Below, piece after piece: positions 1 to 5,150 of a stretch of 12,214 nt of DNA. A program made the position numbers and the translations under genes. The notes under the pieces are model-generated. The model was given only the letters and a program-made list of their open reading frames with translations. It was not told where the DNA came from and did not search any database. Numbering within the stretch: position 1 is the first letter of the stretch; each line of letters opens with the position of its first letter. Where the stretch lies: positions 1-12,214 of the forward strand of contig CAZJWM010000068.1 in NCBI GenBank assembly GCA_964549975.1, given 5' to 3'. The DNA comes from UBA3263 sp964549975 (lineage in GTDB: Bacteria; Bacteroidota; Bacteroidia; Bacteroidales; Muribaculaceae).

Positions 1-834
1 GACGTTGCCACGGATGCCGCGCAGCCCGCTGCAGCCAAGGTGGCCGTCGAATGGTTTGCCGGATGCCAGAGCCACACCGCCGCAGAGGTGGAAGACCTGC
101 TAGGCAAATTCCGCATCTCCGAGGCGCTGATGGCCGTGTACAAGCTCTTCTGGGACGAATTCTCGTCGTGGTATCTCGAAATGGTGAAGCCCGAATATGG
201 CTCACCCATCGACGCCGCCACCTATGAGGCGACGCTGGGCTACTTCGACTCGCTGCTGCGTCTGCTCCACCCGTTCATGCCATTCATCACCGAAGAGCTC
301 TGGCAACACCTGGCCCAACGCGCCGAAGGCGAGAGCATCATGTATGCTCAACTCCCCTCCACCGCTCCCGTGGCCCAAGAGCTGCTGCAAGTGATGGCCC
401 ACGCCAAAGAGGTGGTCAACGGTGTGCGCGGCGTGCGTGCCCACAAGCAGATTGCCCCGAAGGTGGCGCTGGAGCTGCAAGTGGTTGGCTCCCTGCCCGC
501 CGAGGAGGTGGCCGCAGTGCAGAAACTGGCCAACCTCACGGCCGTCGCCACCGTCAGCGAAAAAGACCCCGCTGCCGCCGGTTTCATGGTCGACAACATG
601 GAATTCTGCATCCCCTTGCAGGCCGCCATCGACGTCGACGCCGAGCTGGCCAAGCTGCGCAAAGACCTCGACTACGAACAGGGCTTCCTCGCCTCCGTGG
701 AGAAGAAACTCGCCAACGAACGCTTCGTGGCCGGCGCCCCCGCCGCCGTGGTTGAAGCCGAACGCCGCAAACAAGCCTCGGCCCAAGCCCGCATTGCCAC
801 CATCACAGCAGCCATCGCTGCCCTGCAAAAGTGA
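1..834 (+). CDS. valS: Valyl-tRNA synthetase, C-terminal part (5' end outside the window)
   Basis: Class I aminoacyl-tRNA synthetase that charges tRNA-Val in the cytoplasm. Only the last 277 codons are here; the frame is open from base 1, so the catalytic Rossmann domain lies upstream of the window. What remains matches the family's C-terminal order. First comes the helical anticodon-binding domain, with KLFWDEFSSWYLEMVKP near residue 50 of the fragment and LLHPFMPFITEELWQHL near 90. After a short alpha/beta segment comes the C-terminal tRNA-binding coiled coil (about residues 210-277). It is rich in Ala, Lys and Glu and carries the family signature VEKKLANERFVAGAPAAVVEAE. The TGA stop overlaps the GTG start of the next gene (GTGA at 831-834), suggesting translational coupling. 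The identification is firm; the true start cannot be seen. Confidence 0.96.
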   Translation, partial: DVATDAAQPAAAKVAVEWFAGCQSHTAAEVEDLLGKFRISEALMAVYKLFWDEFSSWYLEMVKPEYGSPIDAATYEATLGYFDSLLRLLHPFMPFITEELWQHLAQRAEGESIMYAQLPSTAPVAQELLQVMAHAKEVVNGVRGVRAHKQIAPKVALELQVVGSLPAEEVAAVQKLANLTAVATVSEKDPAAAGFMVDNMEFCIPLQAAIDVDAELAKLRKDLDYEQGFLASVEKKLANERFVAGAPAAVVEAERRKQASAQARIATITAAIAALQK

Positions 835-1619
835 TAATCGAAATTTCAGGAATAGACAGCCCCGAGCTCGCAGTCTTCGCCTCGCTCACCGAGGCCCAGC
901 TGCGCGGCCAAGGCTCCGACGGGCTCTTCATTGCCGAGAGTCCCAAAGTGATTAACTCAGCGCTTGCGGCAGGCTACTGCCCGCAAGCGCTGCTTTGCGA
1001 GCGGCGTCACATTCAGGGCGACGCCGCCGCCATCATCGCCGCCAATCCGCAGATGCCGGTCTACACCGGCGAGCGCGAAATGCTCACGGCCCTGACCGGA
1101 TATAAGCTCACACGCGGAGTGCTCTGCGCCATGAAGCGCCGCGCCCTGCCCTCGGTGGAAGAGATATGCCGCGGAGCCCGCCTACTGGCCGTGATCGACT
1201 CCGTGACCGACACCACCAACATCGGCGCCATCTTCCGCTCGGCCGCCGCGCTGGGCGTAGACGGCGTGCTCCTCACACCAACCACCTGCGACCCGCTGAA
1301 CCGACGCGCCGTGAGAGTGTCGATGGGCACGGTGTTCAACGTGCCCTGGACGTGGGTGCCCGACGGCTACGCCACACTCCACAGCTGCGGCTTCACCGTG
1401 GCCGCCCTGGCACTGAGCGACGACTCATGGAGCCTGGCCGACCCGCGCCTGCAGCAGATTGAGCGACTGGCCCTGGTGCTCGGCACCGAGGGCGACGGCC
1501 TCTCGCCGCGCGCCATCTCCGAGGCCGACCTTGTGGTGCGCATACCCATGGCCCATGGCGTGGACTCGCTCAACGTGGCCGCTGCCTCCGCCGTCGCCTT
1601 CTGGCAACTCCGCCGCTAA
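831..1619 (+). CDS. SpoU/TrmH-family RNA 2'-O-methyltransferase
   Basis: Predicted S-adenosylmethionine-dependent methyltransferase that methylates a ribose 2'-hydroxyl in rRNA or tRNA (SPOUT superfamily, knotted AdoMet site). The 262-residue protein has an N-terminal RNA-binding-like region (about 1-110) with the usual GLFIAESPKV and TRGVLCAMKR stretches. The catalytic domain follows: motif 1 with N130 and R136 in TTNIGAIFRSAAALGVDGV, motif 2 LVLGTEGDGLS at about 215-225, and motif 3 IPM...SLNVAAASAV at about 238-255, with N248 in the SLN turn. All three motifs look intact. The GTG start is chosen because the family N-terminus begins here and because it overlaps the valS stop by four bases. 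The target nucleotide cannot be told from sequence; RlmB-like and TrmH-like proteins share these motifs. The TAA stop shares CTAA with the stop of the opposing ATPase gene. Confidence 0.93.
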   Translation: MIIEISGIDSPELAVFASLTEAQLRGQGSDGLFIAESPKVINSALAAGYCPQALLCERRHIQGDAAAIIAANPQMPVYTGEREMLTALTGYKLTRGVLCAMKRRALPSVEEICRGARLLAVIDSVTDTTNIGAIFRSAAALGVDGVLLTPTTCDPLNRRAVRVSMGTVFNVPWTWVPDGYATLHSCGFTVAALALSDDSWSLADPRLQQIERLALVLGTEGDGLSPRAISEADLVVRIPMAHGVDSLNVAAASAVAFWQLRR

Positions 1620-2899
1620 TCCTTTAAGCAACCAATGGGAATCACCTTAACGCCATCGGGGCGCGTGTAGGCCATCTCCCCGCCGGTGAGCACAATCAAC
1701 AAATCCGGTTCACGCAAAGCGTTGGTGGCCCTCACCAAGCGTTTAATTTCCAACAGATGCGCGGCGCCGTCGTCGATATCGCGGCTACCAAGCTTACACT
1801 CAATCAGCGCGTAGCGGCCATCGGCCAGATGGAGCACGGCATCAGCCTCCAGCTCCATGCGGTCGTGATAATATGACAGATGTCCGCCAAGGGCTTGCGA
1901 ATAGACTTTCAGGTCGCGGAAACAGAGACATTCAAATATAAATCCAAACGTATTGAGATCCAATTCCAGGCTACGCGGCGATGCGCCGAGCGCCGCCACT
2001 GCTATGGATGGGTCAACAAAACAGCGTTTCTTGCCGCAGCGAATCGACGATTTCGACCGAATGGCCGGCGACCATGCCTCGATGTCGTCTATCACAAAAA
2101 GTTGCTCAAAGGCCATAACATAATCGTCGAACGTGGTCATCGAAGTGCTCTCCATCTCAAGAGCCACATCGGCGAGCATCGACTTTTTCTTGGCCAAGGT
2201 GCAGACATTGCGCGCATACGAGCGCAAAATCAGACGCGCCAACGATGGATTTCGCTTGACGCCATCCACCCGCGAGATATCCTCATTGCAAATCACCGAC
2301 ACATAGTCCTGCGCAATCGAAAGTTTCACATCTTCGGGCAGCGAGGGGTCCACCGTAGCCGGCCAGCCGCCTCGACAGGCTGCAAATATCAATCGGTCGA
2401 TGGTGAGGTCGGAAGTGAGTCCGTCTATGTCGTAATCCGGCTCATCAAACAGCCGGCGCAACGACACACTGCCGTTTGACTCCAACGACTCATAAAGACT
2501 CATCGGAGCCATCGCCACTTTGGAGATGCGCCCGGTGCCGCTATGCATAATTTCGTCGCTGTTGATCACAGTGGAGCCGGTCAAGATAAACTGCCCGCGC
2601 GCATGACGCTCGTCAACGGCATGGCGCACGGCGTCCCATATCACCGGAGCCACCTGCCATTCGTCGATAAGACGCGGCGTAGCCCCTTTGAGCAACAGCG
2701 AGGGCATGGTGCGCGCCGTGGTCAGATAGCCGGCTCGGCGGTCGGGGTCTTGCATTTTGATGACACTCGCCGCACGCTGCTCGGCAGTGGTTGTTTTGCC
2801 ACACCACTTCGGCCCGACAATCTGGACAGCGCCGAAGGCTTTGAGCTTCAAATCGAGCAAATCCTCAGCAATTCTATGTAGGTATTTATAGCGTTTCAT
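1616..2899 (-). CDS. AAA_14/DUF4143 ATPase (first copy), with intact nuclease-like motif
   Basis: Predicted ATPase of the AAA_14 plus DUF4143 architecture, a family often present in many copies in Bacteroidales and archaea but without a settled function. From the ATG at 2899 it is 427 residues. Walker A is GPKWCGKTT at 29-37, the Walker B-like strand is RLIDEWQ at 76-82 (D79, E80), and the sensor-type strand is FILTGS at 104-109. The C-terminal DUF4143 half has a PD-(D/E)xK-like set: E323, D353 in LEADAVLHL, and E367/K369 in ALIECKL, so the nuclease-like site looks complete. A TTG three codons upstream was passed over for the ATG, which sits 6 nt after a perfect promoter box. Its TAG stop lies in CTAA with the methyltransferase stop. 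Base composition is visibly less GC-rich than the neighbouring housekeeping genes, compatible with acquisition. Nuclease activity has not been shown for this family. Confidence 0.88.
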   Translation of the reverse strand: MKRYKYLHRIAEDLLDLKLKAFGAVQIVGPKWCGKTTTAEQRAASVIKMQDPDRRAGYLTTARTMPSLLLKGATPRLIDEWQVAPVIWDAVRHAVDERHARGQFILTGSTVINSDEIMHSGTGRISKVAMAPMSLYESLESNGSVSLRRLFDEPDYDIDGLTSDLTIDRLIFAACRGGWPATVDPSLPEDVKLSIAQDYVSVICNEDISRVDGVKRNPSLARLILRSYARNVCTLAKKKSMLADVALEMESTSMTTFDDYVMAFEQLFVIDDIEAWSPAIRSKSSIRCGKKRCFVDPSIAVAALGASPRSLELDLNTFGFIFECLCFRDLKVYSQALGGHLSYYHDRMELEADAVLHLADGRYALIECKLGSRDIDDGAAHLLEIKRLVRATNALREPDLLIVLTGGEMAYTRPDGVKVIPIGCLKD

Positions 2900-2905
2900 A
2901 TGCCA

Positions 2906-2937
2906 CAAAATTAGGCATTTATTTTGAATTATGCAAA
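2906..2937 (-). promoter_or_regulatory. Bacteroidetes-type promoter of the first DUF4143 ATPase
   Basis: On the minus strand a -33 TTTG (2937 to 2934) is followed after exactly 20 nt by TAATTTTG (2913 to 2906), matching the Bacteroidetes consensus TTTG-N19/20-TAnnTTTG. The box ends 6 nt before the ATG at 2899, so the transcript would be leaderless or nearly so. The tandem-repeat array begins only 4 nt upstream of the -33 element. Confidence 0.72.
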
Positions 2938-2941
2938 TTCA

Positions 2942-3023
2942 CTGTGTGTTTTTGCACGGTTTTACTGTGTGTTTTTGCACGGTTTTGCTGTGTGTTTTTG
3001 CACGGTTTTACTGTGTGTTTTTG
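2942..3023. repeat. Tandem array A, 23-bp period, upstream of the first ATPase
   Basis: Four head-to-tail units start at 2942, 2965, 2988 and 3011, an exact 23-bp period; the last is cut after 13 bases. Each unit reads CTGTGTGTTTTTG followed by CACGGTTTTA, with a single A-to-G change at the end of the third unit (2987). The near-perfect identity suggests recent amplification or strong selection. The array lies directly upstream of the ATPase -33 element, a natural place for repressor or activator binding. It contains GCAC-N2-TTTTAC, which recurs in the array upstream of the second ATPase. 23 bp is not a multiple of three, so this is not a peptide repeat. Confidence 0.93.
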
Positions 3024-3031
3024 TAATGGCA

Positions 3032-3123
3032 GCCAAATTGCCGAATGAAAACCGGCCAAATTGCCGAATGAAAATGCGCCAAATTGCCGAATGAAAATGC
3101 GCCAAATTGCCAAATGGAGCACA
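3032..3123. repeat. Tandem array B, a different unit with the same 23-bp period
   Basis: Four units start at 3032, 3055, 3078 and 3101, again with an exact 23-bp period but a sequence unrelated to array A. Each has GCCAAATTGCCGAATGAAAA plus a short 3' tail; the last unit changes to GCCAAATTGCCAAATGG. The array begins 8 bp after the end of array A. The core CAAATTGCCGA occurs again inside the palindrome at the downstream DUF4919 promoter (3557-3567). It could be a set of binding sites for a second factor, or for the same factor; no function is established. Confidence 0.92.
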
Positions 3124-3190
3124 GACTTAACGCAAAACAGCTTATATATCAAGCCATTAAGGCGGCGCGGAAAACGAGCGTCAAAAGTCG

Positions 3191-3243
3191 CATTTTGAGT
3201 ATCCTGACGCGTAGGATATTTCGATGCTTAATCACTCAAAATT
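3191..3243. other. Nested inverted repeat (possible hairpin)
   Basis: An outer pair ATTTTGAGT (3192-3200) and ACTCAAAAT (3234-3242) encloses an inner pair ATCCT (3201-3205) and AGGAT (3213-3217) around ACGCGT. It could fold as a hairpin in RNA or DNA. There is no T-tract immediately after it and no gene ends here, so it is not called a terminator. Its role is unknown. Confidence 0.4.
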
Positions 3244-3273
3244 TTTGATGTGGTTGCGAATATATGGGCTGCC

Positions 3274-3505
3274 TAAGTGCGGCGATGCATCGGAGATGCT
3301 GGTTATCCTAAAACCCCATCTTGCCGCAGGCTAGGTGGGGAGCACTACACTGATACACAGCAACTTGCTCAGAGAGCATGTCACCAGAGCGACACTGGTG
3401 ACAACCTCTTCGAGGTAGCTCGTGAGGGCTCTGCGGGCCCCCGGCTAGCCTAAGGCAAGCCGGGGTTACAAATAACCAGCATCTCCGATGCATCGCCGAC
3501 ACTTA
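3274..3505. mobile_element. 232-bp palindromic multi-hairpin repeat, MITE-like (copy 1)
   Basis: The outer arms are a perfect 27-bp inverted repeat (3280-3306 and 3472-3498), continuing to 3274 and 3505 through one bulged base. Inside, in order, are a CCCC...GGGG hairpin (3314-3340), a GTCACCAG/CTGGTGAC hairpin (3380-3402), a small ACCTC/GAGGT hairpin (3405-3417), and a CCCCGGCT/AGCCGGGG hairpin (3439-3465) that mirrors the first. No open reading frame fits. The reverse complement aligns over about 140 bp with the copy at 11982-12175, so this is a dispersed repeat. Non-autonomous terminal-inverted-repeat elements (MITEs) have this design. The flanking 17-mers starting ATTTTTGATG (3241 and 3522) match at 15 of 17 positions. 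No transposase is present. Confidence 0.72.
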
Positions 3506-3549
3506 CCCATACTGCATATGGCATTTTTGATGCGTTTGCCATGGGTTTA

Positions 3550-3569
3550 AATCGGGCAAATTGCCGATT
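3550..3569. promoter_or_regulatory. Palindrome overlapping the -33 region of the DUF4919 gene (possible operator)
   Basis: AATCGG (3550-3555) and CCGATT (3564-3569) form an even palindrome with an 8-nt centre, interleaved with an odd palindrome GGCAA-A-TTGCC (3555-3565). It covers the likely -33 position of the downstream promoter, so a bound protein could block transcription of the DUF4919-permease unit. It shares CAAATTGCCGA with array B. The cognate regulator is not in the window. Confidence 0.45.
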
Positions 3570-3591
3570 TCGAAATATTTTTGTATTTTTG
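3561..3591 (+). promoter_or_regulatory. Promoter of the DUF4919-permease unit
   Basis: Two back-to-back TATTTTTG boxes (3576-3583 and 3584-3591) both match TAnnTTTG. The second lies 20 nt after a TTG (3561-3563), the better spacing. It ends 5 nt before the ATG at 3597, implying a leaderless or near-leaderless mRNA; use of the first box would give a leader of about 8 nt. Confidence 0.6.
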
Positions 3592-3596
3592 CAGAC

Positions 3597-4337
3597 ATGA
3601 AAGTTAGACTGATCAAATTATTGGCGGTGGCCCTGCCCGCCATCATCGGCTTGTGTGGATTTCGCGAGCCGGTGAAGCCCGACATGGAGGCAATACGCGC
3701 CGCGGTGACCAACCCGGCTTCGGAATATTACTATCCTCACCTGATGAGCCTGTATCAGCAGAATGAGACGATTATGAACAATGAGCAATATCGTCATCTC
3801 TACCTTGGCTCGGTGTTTCAGGAAGACTATAACCCCTATCGCCATTCGCCCTACACGGGCTTGGTGGAGGAGCTATACTACAAGTCGCAACACACTCGCC
3901 AAGAGTGCGACTCCATCATCAAGTATGCGCAGCTGTCGCTGGCATGCAACCCCTTCGACCTGCGTCAAATCAACTTTCTGATCTACGCCTATCGCGAGAA
4001 GAAGAAAGACAACATTGCCAACATCTGGCAGTTTCGCATGAACCACCTGCTGGAGGCGATTGTGAGCACCGGCACGGGTCTGGATGCCGACAACGCCTGG
4101 TATGTGGTGCAGGCTCAGCATGAGTATGACATTCTCAATCTGATGGGCCGTGTGGCCGAGAGTCAGGAGTTTGTGTCGCCATGGTTTGACTACATCACTC
4201 TGCGCCCGAAGACCGACAAAGACCCCTCGGGCTATTACTTCAACATCCGCCACATTCTGGAGGAATATTTCCGCAAGTTTCCCGACTCCACAGCGGAGGA
4301 GGAGGATGACGACGAGGTGGAGGAAGACGTGGACTAA
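3597..4337 (+). CDS. DUF4919-family protein with N-terminal export signal
   Basis: A 246-residue protein resembling the DUF4919 family, found mainly in Bacteroidetes and of unknown function. The N-terminus MKVRLIKLLAVALPAIIGLCG has a basic start and a hydrophobic core, so export to the periplasm is likely. C20 sits in IGLC, which is not a clean lipobox, so a lipoprotein is possible but not claimed. The body shows family-like stretches: DMEAIRAAVTNPASEYYYPHL (about 29-49), NNEQYRHLYLGSVFQEDYNPY (about 61-81), then helical segments to about 228. It ends in an acidic tail (234-246, nearly all Asp/Glu). The ATG at 3597 is preferred over a TTG at 3561, which would place promoter boxes inside the gene. 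It is 6 bp upstream of the permease gene, so the two are probably co-transcribed, hinting at a link with metal uptake that is inference only. Confidence 0.8.
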   Translation: MKVRLIKLLAVALPAIIGLCGFREPVKPDMEAIRAAVTNPASEYYYPHLMSLYQQNETIMNNEQYRHLYLGSVFQEDYNPYRHSPYTGLVEELYYKSQHTRQECDSIIKYAQLSLACNPFDLRQINFLIYAYREKKKDNIANIWQFRMNHLLEAIVSTGTGLDADNAWYVVQAQHEYDILNLMGRVAESQEFVSPWFDYITLRPKTDKDPSGYYFNIRHILEEYFRKFPDSTAEEEDDDEVEEDVD

Positions 4338-4343
4338 CCGCCT

Positions 4344-5150
4344 ATGTTGGAGCTGCTTGACTATCAGTTTTTCCGCAACGCGCTGCTGGGGGTGTTGATT
4401 CTCAGCGTTGGCGCGGGAGTGTTGGGCACCTACATCGTCACCCGGCGGATGGTGTCGATTTGCGGCGGCATCACCCACGCGTGCTTCGGCGGCTTGGGCC
4501 TGGGCTATTTCTGCGGACTGTCGCCGATACTCACCGCGGCCTTTTTTGCCGTGGGGTCGGCCTTGGGTGTGCAGTGGCTCTCGTGGCGCGGCCGTGTGCG
4601 CGAAGACTCGGCCATAGCCGTGGTGTGGGCGCTGGGCATGGCCGTGGGCGTGTTTTTCGTTTTCGCTACGCCGGGCACCGTGCCGGAGCTGAATTCGTTT
4701 CTGTTTGGCAACATATTGACCATCACATCGGCCAGCCTCTGGGCTTTCGGCCTCTACACCGTAGCACTGGTGGCGCTGATGGCCGGGGCCTATCGTCAGG
4801 TGGTGGCCGTGTCGTTCGACCGCGATTTTGCCACGGTGATAGGGCTGCGCGTCAAGCTGCTATCGACGGCCTTGACGGTGATGGTGGCCGTGGGCATCGT
4901 GTTGATGATTCGGTGCGTGGGCATCATGTTGCTGATGTCGATGCTCACCATGCCGCAACTCACGGCCGAGCTGTTCACGCGGCGCTACGGCGCAATGATG
5001 CGTGGCGCCATCGTCGTGTCGGTGATTTCGTCGGTGGGCGGACTGCTGCTGAGCACGGTGATCGACGTGCCCACAGCGGCATTCATCGTTTTCCTTCAAG
5101 TGATAATCTACGCTGTGGCGGCCGCGGTGCGCGCCCTCATTCGCCGCTGA
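4344..5150 (+). CDS. Metal ABC transporter permease, ABC-3 (ZnuB/TroC-like) family
   Basis: Inner-membrane permease of a zinc/manganese/iron-type ABC importer. The 268-residue length is normal for the family. It is strongly hydrophobic, with about seven to nine membrane segments, starting with one at about 13-32. Family landmarks are present: SICGGITHACFGGLGLGYF (about 38-56, corresponding to the conserved SHA..G region), SFDRDFATVIGL (about 157-168), VGIMLLMSMLTMPQLTAELF (about 192-211, the loop thought to contact the ATPase) and the terminal STVIDVPTAAFIVFLQ (about 237-252). The partner ATPase and solute-binding protein are not next to it, so they must be encoded elsewhere. It follows the DUF4919 gene by 6 bp. 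Its last 14 bases overlap the 3' end of the convergent GH3 gene. The metal cannot be told from sequence. Confidence 0.93.
   Translation: MLELLDYQFFRNALLGVLILSVGAGVLGTYIVTRRMVSICGGITHACFGGLGLGYFCGLSPILTAAFFAVGSALGVQWLSWRGRVREDSAIAVVWALGMAVGVFFVFATPGTVPELNSFLFGNILTITSASLWAFGLYTVALVALMAGAYRQVVAVSFDRDFATVIGLRVKLLSTALTVMVAVGIVLMIRCVGIMLLMSMLTMPQLTAELFTRRYGAMMRGAIVVSVISSVGGLLLSTVIDVPTAAFIVFLQVIIYAVAAAVRALIRR

Noticed and set aside
2942..3123. The 23-bp arrays as plasmid or phage origin iterons
   Set aside because: No replication initiator, DnaA-box set or plasmid gene is in the window and the flanking genes are chromosomal housekeeping genes.
2919..3152. 77-codon minus-strand open frame across both 23-bp arrays
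   Set aside because: It is made of low-complexity repeat translation that shifts frame with each unit. It runs over the ATPase promoter, so it is a by-product of the arrays.
3314..3465. CCCC/GGGG hairpins in the multi-hairpin repeat, considered as terminators or tRNA-like folds
   Set aside because: No T-tract follows them and no gene ends nearby. The arms and spacing do not fit a tRNA cloverleaf, and the mirror order fits a palindromic repeat better.
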